A stretch of DNA of 40,503 bases from Treponema sp. (GCA_002749205.1 PDOP01000012.1:1-40503), one strand, 5' to 3'; counted from the stretch's first letter, positions 1 through 7,991 are shown. A program made the numbers and translations. Notes: generated by a model from the letters alone, not told the origin.

Positions 1-1086
1 TCTTGACACTTCCGTTACTTCATCATTCCCCTTAATTGGCAACCGTGCCGTAAGGTCTCCGTCTCCCTGCGATATGTTTTTTAACGCTCTTGAAACATTT
101 TGAAGCGGTCTTACAATTCCTCTTGATACGAGTGAAACAATTGCAAGAGCCGAAAACAAAATCACAAGCTCAATAGCTATGAGCTTTCTTCTCATAACAT
201 CTATAGAGCCCATGAATTCATCAATAGGAGCCCTGATAATAATAGACCAATTTGTACTTTTTATTTTTGCGTAAGAGGCAATAAATCTCTCGCCGTGATA
301 ATCATAAAATTCAACCTTGCTTTCATTTGACCTAATTGCATTTTCTAAAAATAAGGCAAGCGATGTTAAAGTGTCATCTTCTTTACTGTCTTCTATAATG
401 TTGGCTTGATTTTCTACAGGCTCTTTATCATGATGGGCAATTGTAGTCCCCTTATTGTCTATCATATAGCAGTAACCTGTTTTTCCGATTACTATATTAT
501 TGATATATTCGCTTAAAATAAGCCCGCTCGGGCCACCAGACAACACACCGATAATTTCATCATTATAATTATAAATAGGAACTGCAATTACAACACCCAA
601 TTTTTTTGTAGTCTTAGTCATAAACGGCTCGCTGATATAAGGCTTCCCGGAAATCGCTTTTTTAAACCATTCTCTCTCGCTGAAATTCAATATCTTTCCG
701 TTTGGAAGTTTTGCATCACCTTGATGATTTGCAATCAACAAAAACTGCTCCAAATTATATTTCTTTGTTTTTTTTGCAAGAAATGCCTGCTTTTCTTCTT
801 CAGATATACCTTTATCTTTTAAAATACTTGCATCTGCAATTGAATTAAACCTTTCAAACAACAAATTAAGTTTGCCGTCCACAATAGTTGCAACATCATT
901 TGCCTTCGTTTCAAGATCGTGCTCAACCTTTTCGGTAGCAACAGTACGAGCTATAGTAACCGCAAAATAAACCAAAATAGTAAACGAAGCTATTATCAAA
1001 AGCCCAAAAACTATCATCAACTTGTGTTTAATCGAAAAAAGCTTTTCATCTTTTTTTCTTTGCTCGTTCAAATTAGTTTTTCCCAT
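1..1086 (-). CDS. Methyl-accepting chemotaxis protein, N-terminal part (cut by window start)
   Basis: The first 362 codons of a chemoreceptor are present; the 3' part lies outside the window. It would sense a ligand outside the cytoplasmic membrane and pass the signal to CheA/CheW. The translation shows a charged N-terminus, a first membrane helix (about residues 24-44, KLMMVFGLLIIASFTILVYF), a periplasmic sensor of about 240 residues with dCACHE-like character (GYCYMIDNKGTTIAHHD), a second membrane helix (LIAIELVILFSALAIVSLV) and the start of a HAMP domain (RPLQNVSRALKNISQGDGDL). The methyl-accepting signalling domain is not visible. ATG at 1086 follows GGGAG at a suitable distance, and a promoter lies at 1111-1139. 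The ligand cannot be told from the sequence. The receptor type is clear; membership of a particular subfamily is inference. Confidence 0.9.
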   Translation of the reverse strand, partial: MGKTNLNEQRKKDEKLFSIKHKLMIVFGLLIIASFTILVYFAVTIARTVATEKVEHDLETKANDVATIVDGKLNLLFERFNSIADASILKDKGISEEEKQAFLAKKTKKYNLEQFLLIANHQGDAKLPNGKILNFSEREWFKKAISGKPYISEPFMTKTTKKLGVVIAVPIYNYNDEIIGVLSGGPSGLILSEYINNIVIGKTGYCYMIDNKGTTIAHHDKEPVENQANIIEDSKEDDTLTSLALFLENAIRSNESKVEFYDYHGERFIASYAKIKSTNWSIIIRAPIDEFMGSIDVMRRKLIAIELVILFSALAIVSLVSRGIVRPLQNVSRALKNISQGDGDLTARLPIKGNDEVTEVSR

Positions 1087-1110
1087 TATTACGCTCCCAT
1101 GAAAATTTTT

Positions 1111-1139
1111 ATTTTAGAGTTGCTTCTATGCCATTGCAA
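1111..1139 (-). promoter_or_regulatory. Sigma70-type promoter of the chemoreceptor gene
   Basis: TTGCAA (1134-1139), a 17-nt spacer and TAAAAT (1111-1116) read on the minus strand. The start codon is about 25 nt downstream and has its own GGGAG ribosome binding site. Confidence 0.6.
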
Positions 1140-1229
1140 ATTTCTAATACTATTATATCGGCTTTTTTCAATATGTCAATTACAGAAATATAAAATATAA
1201 TATTCTCCAAAAAAAGATTATAACCTCAC

Positions 1230-1258
1230 TAGACAATATCATATTTAAAACATAAACT
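1230..1258 (+). promoter_or_regulatory. Promoter of pyrF, predicted to give a leaderless mRNA
   Basis: TAGACA (1230-1235), 17 nt, TAAACT (1253-1258), then exactly six bases before ATG at 1265. No Shine-Dalgarno sequence precedes the ATG. Transcription would begin at or next to the start codon. The -10 hexamer is the weakest of the leaderless set. Confidence 0.45.
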
Positions 1259-1264
1259 AAAACC

Positions 1265-2164
1265 ATGAGTAATGAAGAAAAGAATAATAGCGAAAAAATG
1301 AATTATATCAACCTATTGAATATATCTGCAAAAAAAGCCGGCAACCTTGCCTGTATGGGATTGGATCCTCAAACACAATACCTGCCAAAGAATTACGACA
1401 TTACAGATTTTTTCAAAACCATTTTTGAAAAAATGCTCGACCTTAAATTAACACCGTCTGCCTTCAAACCCAACATCTGCTATTATGCGGCAATGAACAA
1501 CCCTTTAAAAAAAGATTTCAGCGGATATATTGCACTTGCAGAAACACTTGACTTAATTAAACCCATGTTTCCGGGCATTCCCGTAATTCTGGACGCAAAA
1601 CGAGGCGACATAGCAACCTCAAGCCTGCACTACGCAATGGAATGTTTTGACGGATGGAATGCCGATGCCGTAACAATAAGCCCCTACATGGGCTCGGACT
1701 CAATTACGCCTTTTTTGGAAAACAAATATATCACCAAAGGAGTGTACATTCTAAACAGAACCAGCAACCCCGGCGGTGCAGACTTTCAAAACTTAAAACT
1801 CAAAAACGGCGGCTTTCTATACGAAGAAGTCGCAAAAAAAATCGCAGAATACTCAAATCAATTTCCCGGAACCGGTGCCGTTGTGGGAGCTACCGGAATG
1901 GACGAACTTGCCGCAATCGCAAAAATTTACTCGGCCTCAAATTCCCTCCCGCTTTTAATACCCGGTGTCGGCTCTCAAGGCGGAAGCGCCTGCGATGTCT
2001 TGGCAACCTTAAAAAACCTCGACTACAACTTAAACTACATCAGAATAAACAGCTCAAGCGGCCTAACCTTCCCGTGGAAAAAACAAAAAACAGCCCCGGA
2101 AAACTGGCTCGACTGCTGCATAACGGCAATAAAAAAATTCCTTCAAGAAACAAAACATTTTTAA
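1265..2164 (+). CDS. pyrF: Orotidine 5'-phosphate decarboxylase (type 2 PyrF)
   Basis: Converts OMP to UMP in the last step of pyrimidine synthesis, in the cytoplasm. The 299-residue length fits the longer PyrF type. The family signature DAKRGDI is present, with the catalytic Asp-x-Lys-x-x-Asp set at D110, K112 and D115. The substrate-side MGLDP (31-35) and FKPN (67-70) are visible, as is a C-terminal phosphate-binding loop region (PGVGSQGGS). I kept ATG 1265 because a promoter ends six bases upstream. Met12 (1298) is an alternative that begins at the usual first conserved block; neither has a good Shine-Dalgarno sequence. The gene stands alone; a BCD repeat begins five bases after its stop. 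Confidence 0.95.
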   Translation: MSNEEKNNSEKMNYINLLNISAKKAGNLACMGLDPQTQYLPKNYDITDFFKTIFEKMLDLKLTPSAFKPNICYYAAMNNPLKKDFSGYIALAETLDLIKPMFPGIPVILDAKRGDIATSSLHYAMECFDGWNADAVTISPYMGSDSITPFLENKYITKGVYILNRTSNPGGADFQNLKLKNGGFLYEEVAKKIAEYSNQFPGTGAVVGATGMDELAAIAKIYSASNSLPLLIPGVGSQGGSACDVLATLKNLDYNLNYIRINSSSGLTFPWKKQKTAPENWLDCCITAIKKFLQETKHF

Positions 2165-2169
2165 TAAAT

Positions 2170-2487
2170 GAGGGGGTGTCTCCCCCTCGCTTCGGCTCTT
2201 GAAATATTTTTTTAATAAAAAAATATTTCAAGTATCCTTCGCTACCCCCCAACCTAAAATGAACGCTTAACATAAAACTTGAACGCCGGACTAAGCGGTT
2301 TTAAAACGGGAAGTTTATAAGAAAACCGGAGTGTTGTACAAAAGCGGTTCACCTGATTTTACCGAGCGTTAGTCTATCCTTCCGTCCGATTTTTAAAACT
2401 GAAAAGTTGGTTGAAGCGATAGCGAAAAACAACGATTAAGTTTTTAAAGAAGAGGTCGGAAGATTATGCAAGCGAGGGGGGGCTTAA
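2170..2487 (+). repeat. Composite hairpin repeat BCD, copy 1 (most complete)
   Basis: Fills most of the pyrF-HDOD gap. Module B (2170-2254) is a G-run/C-run box, a variable 15-bp hairpin of A/T bases, and CGCTACCCCCC. Module C (about 2261-2374) carries GCTTAAC, TTGAACGCCGG and ACCGGAGTGTTGTACA. Module D (2375-2487) is a long stem-loop bounded by TATCC and GATTA, with pairs CTTCCG/CGGAAG (2379-2384 with 2457-2462), AAAACT/AGTTTT (2395-2400 with 2439-2444) and GTTG/CAAC (2406-2409 with 2430-2433). The ends are an 11-bp perfect inverted repeat: CCCCCTCGCTT (2182-2192) and AAGCGAGGGGG (2470-2480). No ORF of note is inside. Confidence 0.8.
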
Positions 2488-2540
2488 AAAAATATTTCAT
2501 ATTTTTTTAACAAAAAAACAATAAAATAAGACTTTACCGC

Positions 2541-2569
2541 TTGCAAAAATATCTCTTACCGTATATCAT
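2541..2569 (+). promoter_or_regulatory. Promoter of the HDOD gene, predicted leaderless
   Basis: TTGCAA (2541-2546), 17 nt, TATCAT (2564-2569), then six bases (ATAGTT) and ATG at 2576. No Shine-Dalgarno sequence. Confidence 0.55.
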
Positions 2570-2575
2570 ATAGTT

Positions 2576-4069
2576 ATGAGTGAACAAGAAAATGTAATGG
2601 AATTAAAAAAAGACCAGATTGATAAGGCTATAGCCATGGGCGTTCCTATATCTATCACCACTTATACTTTGCCGGCAAATACCCAAAAATATATTGAATC
2701 AACCATTTCGTATTTTCTGGAAAAGCTAAATCAGGGAGCCATTAAGGACTATGTGCTTTTCTGTGTAAATGAGCTTGTCGTAAACGCAAAAAAAGCAAAC
2801 ACAAAACGTATTCTTTTTGAAGAGCATAAGTTGGATATTTTCAGTATGACCGACTACGAAAAGGGCATGAAAATTTTCAAAAAAGAAATGCTGAGTAATC
2901 TGGAGCATTATCTGGATTTGCAAAAAAAGGCCGGTCTTTATATTAAGATTTTTATACAAAAATTGGGCACTGATGTAAAAATTGAAGTCAGAAACAACTC
3001 TAAAATGACGCCTGAAGAAATAAAGCGTGTCGGACAAAAACTCTCGGCGGCAAATAAATACAGCGACTTAAACGAAGCAATGCCTGAAATCATGGACGAC
3101 ACGGAAGGTGCCGGACTCGGGCTTGCCATCATGCTTTTTATGCTGAAAAAAATAGGGGTCGATACCAAGACATACAAAATCGGTGTTTTAGAAGACGAAA
3201 CCGTATGCAGGGTTATAATTCCGTTTGATTGTCAGTATAAGGGGCAATTTAAAAGTCTTACAAAAACAATCGTTGACTATATCGATACTGTTCCGCAATT
3301 CCCCGAAAAAATATTGCAAATTCAGAATTTAATCAACGATCCAAAATCCGATATTCCTGAAATTGCAAAGCATATCAGTGATGATGTCGGGCTTACTGCC
3401 GATTTACTAAAGTTTGTTAATTCCGCTTCTTTCGGATTAAAAACCAAATGTATAAGTATTGAAGAAGCCGTAAAACTTGTAGGCCTTAGAGGTATTCAAA
3501 ACTTGCTTTATTCGCTTGGAACGGTTGAAACAGTATCGGATCCCAAATCCAAAGAAGAGCAAAAGAAGATATGGGAGCATTCTTACAAGGTCGCCTATTT
3601 CGCTCATAATTTGGCGAAAAATTTTAAAATGCGCTCTATCATTGATGATGCCTATGTCTGCGGTCTGTTACATGATTTAGGCAAGATAGTTTTCACCGGT
3701 CTTCAAGAAAAAATATTTTCAAAACTCATGGAGCTTCAAACCGAAAAGAAAATACCAAAGTCTGTAATTGATACGGTAACTTCCGATATACAGCACCCTG
3801 AAATAGGAGCGACACTCACGGAAAAATGGAGCTTCCCGCCTCAAATTACGGCAACAATCAGATACCAGAACAATTTGGAAATGGTGCCGAAAGAGTATTT
3901 AGAAATTACCGCAGTCGTGGCTCTGGCGAATTTTATGGTCTACTACAGCATCGGTCTCGTGGATTTTTCTCAAATTCACAAAGGGCTTCTAAAAATGTTT
4001 AAATTACAAGATGAAAAAGCCTTCAAAAAGATTTGCACCAATCTTGCAAACGGATTTGAACAAGACTAA
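2576..4069 (+). CDS. Histidine-kinase-like ATPase / HDOD domain signalling protein
   Basis: A 497-residue soluble protein with two parts. Residues about 40-215 resemble a GHKL-type ATPase domain: an N-box-like CVNELVVNAKKAN (63-75, with E66 and N70) and a glycine-rich EGAGLGLAIML (177-187). No phosphorylatable-His domain precedes it, as in anti-sigma-factor-type ATPases. Residues about 232-450 are an HDOD domain (TVPQFPEKILQIQNLINDP; WEHSYKVAYFAHNLA; GLLHDLGKIVF; HPEIGATLTEKW) that still has H335, H366-D367 and H407. Related HDOD proteins act in signalling and motility, but the partner and substrate are unknown. ATG 2576 is placed by the promoter directly upstream. It could be a regulator controlled by nucleotide binding; I would not assign catalysis to either half. 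Confidence 0.85.
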   Translation: MSEQENVMELKKDQIDKAIAMGVPISITTYTLPANTQKYIESTISYFLEKLNQGAIKDYVLFCVNELVVNAKKANTKRILFEEHKLDIFSMTDYEKGMKIFKKEMLSNLEHYLDLQKKAGLYIKIFIQKLGTDVKIEVRNNSKMTPEEIKRVGQKLSAANKYSDLNEAMPEIMDDTEGAGLGLAIMLFMLKKIGVDTKTYKIGVLEDETVCRVIIPFDCQYKGQFKSLTKTIVDYIDTVPQFPEKILQIQNLINDPKSDIPEIAKHISDDVGLTADLLKFVNSASFGLKTKCISIEEAVKLVGLRGIQNLLYSLGTVETVSDPKSKEEQKKIWEHSYKVAYFAHNLAKNFKMRSIIDDAYVCGLLHDLGKIVFTGLQEKIFSKLMELQTEKKIPKSVIDTVTSDIQHPEIGATLTEKWSFPPQITATIRYQNNLEMVPKEYLEITAVVALANFMVYYSIGLVDFSQIHKGLLKMFKLQDEKAFKKICTNLANGFEQD

Positions 4070-4089
4070 AAGACATTTTTCAAAAAGCT

Positions 4090-4881
4090 TTACAATCTCG
4101 CTATATTTTCAACCCAGCGTTGCATGAAAATACCGAAGGCAACGCCGACATTTATCGAGGCTTTTATACCGTACATCGGAATTGTAACAATGTTCTCTTT
4201 GGCAAGGGCAAGAGCCTGCGGACTTAAACCCAACTCTTCCGAGCCAATCATTAGTATACCCGAATTCGGAAATTGAAATGAGCCTATAGGGGAGCCGCCT
4301 GTTTCAAGAGCTATTATCGGTAAATCTTTTGGAAGCTCTTCAATACTCCGTCTTTCCCACGGAATATAATCAACACAGCCCATAGCACTGCGCCTTGCTC
4401 TTGGGCTTTCAGGAGAAATACAGTCCGGCGAAAGAAAAATCTTTTCAACCCCGAATGACTCGGCAGTTCTGAAAATTGAGCCTATATTAAAGGGCGTGCG
4501 TATGTCTTCGGCATAAATAAAGATATTTTCAAAAACTCTTTTATTTACTGCTTTGTCTTTATTCGCATTCGGTAATATCAAATCCCACTCAGACGGTAAA
4601 CAGCCTGTCAGTTTATACAGGCTATGTTTCACGGTATTGATTATATTCAAGGTTTTATCTTTTTTTGGAGAAGTAAGCCACTGTTTAACTTGAAAAGAAG
4701 TCTCAGACGGTAAGTCATCTATAACCAAGTTAAAGATTTGCTTTAAATAAAACTCGTCTAAAAGCTCGTCATTCCGCTGTTTTATGCAAGAATTTTCAAG
4801 TCTTTCCAAAAGGCGTAAAACCTTCCGATGTTTTTGCCCCTTGGGTAAACTAGCTAACTTAAAAAATTCCACTGTTGCCAT
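4090..4881 (-). CDS. SpoU/TrmH-family RNA 2'-O-methyltransferase
   Basis: Transfers a methyl group from S-adenosylmethionine to a ribose 2'-hydroxyl in rRNA or tRNA; the target nucleotide cannot be read from sequence. The SPOUT signature motifs are present in the C-terminal half: DIRTPFNIGSIFRTAESFGV (motif 1), ILMIGSEELGLS (motif 2) and IPMYGIKASINVGVAFGIFM (motif 3). About 110 N-terminal residues form an extension of helical character that may bind RNA. The start is ATG 4881, six bases after GGAGG; a GTG two codons upstream is in frame but lies against the Shine-Dalgarno sequence. The gene converges with the HDOD gene, 20 bp away. Confidence 0.88.
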   Translation of the reverse strand: MATVEFFKLASLPKGQKHRKVLRLLERLENSCIKQRNDELLDEFYLKQIFNLVIDDLPSETSFQVKQWLTSPKKDKTLNIINTVKHSLYKLTGCLPSEWDLILPNANKDKAVNKRVFENIFIYAEDIRTPFNIGSIFRTAESFGVEKIFLSPDCISPESPRARRSAMGCVDYIPWERRSIEELPKDLPIIALETGGSPIGSFQFPNSGILMIGSEELGLSPQALALAKENIVTIPMYGIKASINVGVAFGIFMQRWVENIARL

Positions 4882-4926
4882 ATGCACCCTCCCAAGAAAA
4901 GTTTCATAAAAAAGGAGAGTCTAAAC

Positions 4927-6078
4927 CTAAAACGCCTCTTTTATCAATTCAAACACATCCGAGCCGGACATAGGTCGGGGAGTATAACTCATAAACCCGA
5001 GTTTGGAAGTATTTTCTGCAACAGGCACCATCGACTCAATTGTAATGTCAACATCCTTTAGACGCGTAGGCAGATTTGTGGCTGCAAGCTGTCTTCTAAT
5101 TTCAAGAATTCCCGATTTTGCAATTCCTATTGCATCCGTTTCCGCCGCCAAATCCGTATCCAACAGCTTTGCAATTTCTACAACATTATCTAAATTAGAC
5201 CTTATTGCATCACTCATAATATGAGGCAGCAAAATCGTAGAAATTAGCGAAGGCGAAATATTATATCGCCCGCCGCATGTGATCGCAATTGCCGTACCTA
5301 CACCGGGTGCCGATGCCTCCAACCCCATTGATGTTAAACACGAAGCCTCAGCCAAAATCTGCTCTTTTGAGCCGGTGATGAGCTTTTCTTTTTTCGGGTT
5401 TACCGTGATTAAAAAAAGCTCTATTGCCTTTTTCAAAATAGTACCTGAAAAAAAGTCTGCCTTTTGTGAAATATAGCCTTCAAACGCCGCCAAAACACCG
5501 GAATAAACCATTGTATTTCGCATATTAGGGCTAATTCCCGAATATGTATTCGGATCGAAAACCACAAGCTTACATAAATCTTCTTGCAATTTTATTAACT
5601 GCACCGACCTGTTTCGCGAATCAACAACCGGAGAGGCCTTCATAAAAATATACGGGTCGCCGCAAATAGTAGAGACTTGAACCAAAGGAAGCGGTTTTGC
5701 AGAAGGAGTTAAACCTTCGACAAAATCATACAGAGAAGTAGTTTCATTGTACAAGCTCGCAACAACTTTACCTATTGCACATGCTGTAATACCACCGACA
5801 GAAATAACACCGTCAATATGGGCACCTCGTGCAAGCGATAAGGCTCTGTCAGCTACATCTGAATCGGGGGTTTCTCCAATACCGTCAAAAACAAAAAGCG
5901 AAATTCCCCTTTCGTCAAGCACTTTGGTTATCTTGTCTATAACTCCGGCTTCCTTCAAAATATGCGTAGTAATAAGCATAAAATTACTGCCGAAAGGTGA
6001 AATCTTTTCACCGAGTCTTGCCAGCGAATAATTTCCTAAAATAATCTCAGGTGATAATTTAAAGTTAAAATCTGCCAT
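4927..6078 (-). CDS. Iron-type alcohol dehydrogenase homologue lacking metal ligands
   Basis: The 383-residue length and fold pattern match the iron-dependent alcohol dehydrogenase / dehydroquinate-synthase-like family, for example LVVFDPNTYSGISP (171-184) and ISTILLPHIMSDAI (279-292). The residues that normally hold iron are replaced. In the usual DALTHALEAY block the Asp is S193 and the His A197 (YSGVLAAFEGY). In the AHxLG and PHG blocks the two His are I266 and P276. The NAD-binding GGGSxxDxAK is GGITACAIGK (95-104). Either this is a non-catalytic relative or it uses another chemistry. The start has AGGA eight bases upstream. Repeat E copy 1 begins about 35 bp upstream. Family placement is firm; function is not. 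Confidence 0.75.
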   Translation of the reverse strand: MADFNFKLSPEIILGNYSLARLGEKISPFGSNFMLITTHILKEAGVIDKITKVLDERGISLFVFDGIGETPDSDVADRALSLARGAHIDGVISVGGITACAIGKVVASLYNETTSLYDFVEGLTPSAKPLPLVQVSTICGDPYIFMKASPVVDSRNRSVQLIKLQEDLCKLVVFDPNTYSGISPNMRNTMVYSGVLAAFEGYISQKADFFSGTILKKAIELFLITVNPKKEKLITGSKEQILAEASCLTSMGLEASAPGVGTAIAITCGGRYNISPSLISTILLPHIMSDAIRSNLDNVVEIAKLLDTDLAAETDAIGIAKSGILEIRRQLAATNLPTRLKDVDITIESMVPVAENTSKLGFMSYTPRPMSGSDVFELIKEAF

Positions 6079-6112
6079 TCTTTCGTCCTACTGCCCAATA
6101 AAATCAGTTGAG

Positions 6113-6235
6113 GAAATTACAAAAATCAGACGAGTTTTGTAATTTCTTTCAAAATATACCAAAAAGCTCAATGAAAAGAGCTTTTTAGAGCTACATGTAA
6201 AAAATACCGGAATTTTGCAAGCGGCTCAGTTATTA
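6113..6235. repeat. Repeat E, copy 1 (hairpin with conserved loop)
   Basis: Stem GAAATTACAAAA / TTTTGTAATTTC (6113-6124 with 6135-6146) around the loop ATCAGACGAG. It is followed by AAAATATACCAAAA, a short GAGCTTTTTAGAGC hairpin and a degraded right part ending GGCTCAG. Copy 2 (33504-33622) keeps the same order. It lies just upstream of the minus-strand alcohol dehydrogenase homologue. Confidence 0.7.
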
Positions 6236-6260
6236 CAAAAAAAGCGGGTTTTTCACCCGC
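6236..6260 (-). terminator. Rho-independent terminator after flgM
   Basis: On the minus strand GCGGG / CCCGC (6256-6260 with 6244-6248) with a 7-nt loop is followed by a T-rich run, about 30 bp beyond the flgM stop. Confidence 0.75.
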
Positions 6261-6291
6261 CTCTTTCTAATTCAATTCAAATACTCACAAT

Positions 6292-6576
6292 CTAAAACTG
6301 AAGACCATTATCTATAAATTGGTCAGCAAGTTTTCTGATAGCATTTTGAACATAATTTGGGTCTTCCAGTTTTTTTGTCATCTCCAGAACCTTATCCTCT
6401 CTGATGTCAGGAGCATCCATCGCCACTTTTTTTGCAAGATACGCTTCAGAAAGACGCTGAGACTCAGGAGAAATGCTTATAGAGTCGCTCTGCTTAACCT
6501 GTTCAGGTTTTCTCGCCTTTTGAGACTTGCTTATATTTTCCAGCGGTTCAATTCCTTTTAATTTATCTATCATCAT
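6292..6576 (-). CDS. flgM: Anti-sigma-28 factor FlgM-like protein
   Basis: A 94-residue cytoplasmic protein. FlgM holds the flagellar sigma factor (FliA) inactive until the hook-basal body is complete. The C-terminal half carries the family pattern: DSISISPESQRL (31-42), then APDIREDKVLEMTKKLEDP (55-73) and YVQNAIRKLADQFID (75-89). The N-terminal 30 residues are polar and probably disordered, as expected of FlgM. AGGTAGGT directly precedes two adjacent ATG codons; either could be used. It follows rsmI by 44 bp on the same strand and ends in a terminator, so the two may be co-transcribed. No other flagellar gene is nearby. Confidence 0.8.
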   Translation of the reverse strand: MMIDKLKGIEPLENISKSQKARKPEQVKQSDSISISPESQRLSEAYLAKKVAMDAPDIREDKVLEMTKKLEDPNYVQNAIRKLADQFIDNGLQF

Positions 6577-6620
6577 ACCTACCTGCCTTCTAGTCTTTTA
6601 TCGACTATTTTCCAAAAAAA

Positions 6621-7295
6621 TTAAGCGTTTCCTGTAATAAAAATACAAAATTCGCCTTTTATTGAAACTCTGCCGGAAAAATCTTGCAACAAATCCGACA
6701 CATTCCCCTCCAGCACCTCTTCGTGCATTTTTGTAAGCTCTCGAGCTATAACCACCCTCAATTCACAGTCTATTTCGGCAAGCTCACCGAGCAGCTTAAG
6801 TATTCTATACGGAGATTCGTATAAAACTACCCCACAACCCGTATCCAGCAACTTTTTTATTCGCGTCTTACGCTTAAGTCCTTTTTGCGGTAAAAACCCT
6901 GCAAAAATTACCTCTTTATCGGAAAAACCTGCTACACTCAAAATAGCGGCAAACGCCGAAACACCCGGTATCGGAAGAACCGAATGCCCCGAATTTCTGA
7001 CCGTCCTGACCAACACGGCACCGGGATCGCTTACAGCCGGTGTTCCCGCATCACTGACATAGGCAACATCTTTACCGTCATCAAGCAGACCAACAATCTT
7101 CTTTGCCGCATCTGCTTCATTCCTTGCCCTGCAAGACACCAAAGGCTTATGAATACCGAAGTGATTCAGCAACTTCAAACTATGTCTCGTATCTTCACAA
7201 GCGACAACATCAACTTCCTTCAAGACATCGACAGCCCTAAAAGTCATGTCCCCCAAATTCCCGATAGGAGTTGCTACAATAAATAACTGCGACAC
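6621..7295 (-). CDS. rsmI: 16S rRNA (cytidine-1402-2'-O)-methyltransferase RsmI
   Basis: Methylates the ribose of C1402 in the decoding centre of 16S rRNA using S-adenosylmethionine. The protein begins with the family block LFIVATPIGNLGDMTFRA and continues with ACEDTRHSLKLLNHFGI, VAYVSDAGTPAVSDPGAVLV (the glycine-rich cofactor loop), LPIPGVSAF and VIARELTKMHEEVLEG. I chose the GTG at 7295 (224 residues). This gives the short N-terminus typical of RsmI and sits exactly six bases after a consensus-like promoter. The longer frame upstream (to 7346) would run through that promoter. No Shine-Dalgarno sequence is visible. The first gene of a probable unit with flgM. Confidence 0.92.
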   Translation of the reverse strand: MSQLFIVATPIGNLGDMTFRAVDVLKEVDVVACEDTRHSLKLLNHFGIHKPLVSCRARNEADAAKKIVGLLDDGKDVAYVSDAGTPAVSDPGAVLVRTVRNSGHSVLPIPGVSAFAAILSVAGFSDKEVIFAGFLPQKGLKRKTRIKKLLDTGCGVVLYESPYRILKLLGELAEIDCELRVVIARELTKMHEEVLEGNVSDLLQDFSGRVSIKGEFCIFITGNA

Positions 7296-7301
7296 ACCAA
7301 A

Positions 7302-7330
7302 ATAATACCACATTTTTAAAATTATGGCAA
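7302..7330 (-). promoter_or_regulatory. Promoter of rsmI, predicted leaderless; decides the start
   Basis: TTGCCA (7325-7330), 17 nt, TATTAT (7302-7307), six bases, then GTG at 7295. Transcription is predicted to start on or beside that GTG, which excludes the upstream in-frame ATG codons. Confidence 0.6.
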
Positions 7331-7384
7331 GAGCATAAAAAGACATTTTTTTAAATCAAAACAAGATAACCGATTTAAAATTAT

Positions 7385-7513
7385 GAGGGGGAAGTCTCCC
7401 CCTCGCTTGCAAAAAATTGCCTCTTTTCTTAAAACCGTTTTAAGTCGAGTTTTCGTCCCTTCAACCTCGACTTCTTTTAATTAAATCGAGGCAATTGTTT
7501 TTCCGCTACCCCC
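7385..7513 (+). repeat. Module B hairpin repeat with a nested inner hairpin
   Basis: Conserved ends GAGGGGG...CCCCCTCGCTT and CGCTACCCCC enclose an outer stem AATTGCCTC / GAGGCAATT. Inside it is a second stem, AAGTCGAG / CTCGACTT, around TTTTCGTCCCTTCAAC. A similar inner loop (TTTTCCGCTCTCGCTTCAAC) occurs in repeat A copy 1. It lies between divergent rsmI and the YbjQ-family gene. Confidence 0.7.
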
Positions 7514-7531
7514 TCGACTTGTTACTGCATC

Positions 7532-7558
7532 TCGACAAGCTTGATAACCGCTTGTCGA
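7532..7558. repeat. Short perfect hairpin beside module B
   Basis: TCGACAAGC (7532-7540) pairs with GCTTGTCGA (7550-7558) around TTGATAACC. It follows the 7385-7513 repeat and has no T-run, so it does not look like a terminator. Confidence 0.5.
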
Positions 7559-7581
7559 AGTTCCGATTCATCTTGATAGGA

Positions 7582-7610
7582 TTGAAACATTGTTTTTGTT
7601 ATGATATAAT
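7582..7610 (+). promoter_or_regulatory. Promoter of the YbjQ-family gene
   Basis: TTGAAA (7582-7587), 17 nt, consensus TATAAT (7605-7610). The leader is about 42 nt and carries GAGGAGG. Confidence 0.75.
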
Positions 7611-7658
7611 CCATATGAATGGCAGAGCTGTTTTATTTTATGAGGAGGACATTTTAAT

Positions 7659-7979
7659 ATGATTATAAGCACAACGCCGAACATTCCCGGACATGAAATC
7701 AGAGAGTGCAAAGGACTCGTTTTTGGCGAAGTCGTTGCGGGTGTAAATTTTGTCAAAGACTTTTTTGCAGGCTTCAGTAATTTCTTCGGAGGTCGCTCAG
7801 GAAGCTATGAAAAAGAAATTATCAACGCCAGAGAAGAAGCCTTACAAGAGCTTAAACAACGCACCGAAGATATGGGCTGTAATGCCGTAGTCGGCGTAAA
7901 AGTCGACTATGAAACCATAGGCTCAAACGGAAACTACATGATGATGGTTACCGCAAGCGGTACCGCCGTCTCAATTTAG
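7659..7979 (+). CDS. YbjQ / UPF0145 family protein
   Basis: A 106-residue cytoplasmic protein of the YbjQ family, sometimes described as a heavy-metal-binding domain; no reaction is established. The typical start [20 protein letters not shown] is present. So are the middle [16 protein letters not shown], a helix rich in charged residues ([20 protein letters not shown]) and the C-terminal [13 protein letters not shown]. Family members are pentameric; that is family knowledge and not visible here. GAGGAGG lies nine bases before ATG 7659, and a consensus promoter is at 7582-7610. It converges with the TatD-family gene, 12 bp apart, and stands as a single-gene unit. Confidence 0.88.
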   Translation: MIISTTPNIPGHEIRECKGLVFGEVVAGVNFVKDFFAGFSNFFGGRSGSYEKEIINAREEALQELKQRTEDMGCNAVVGVKVDYETIGSNGNYMMMVTASGTAVSI

Positions 7980-7991
7980 TTAAACCGGTTT

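Noticed and set aside
2261..2374. Module C read as an integron attC site (GCTTAAC, TTGAACGCC, GCGGTTCAC, GCGTTAG in order)
   Set aside because: The order and partial pairing resemble attC, and some treponemes carry integrons. The GTTRRRY core is imperfect here and absent from the other module C copies, the spacers are asymmetric, and no cassette ORF or integrase is nearby. Kept only as a resemblance.
7295..7346. Longer N-terminus for RsmI starting at ATG 7346
   Set aside because: The stretch contains the -35 and -10 boxes of the gene's own promoter and has no ribosome binding site; RsmI proteins normally start close to the LFIVATPIGN block.
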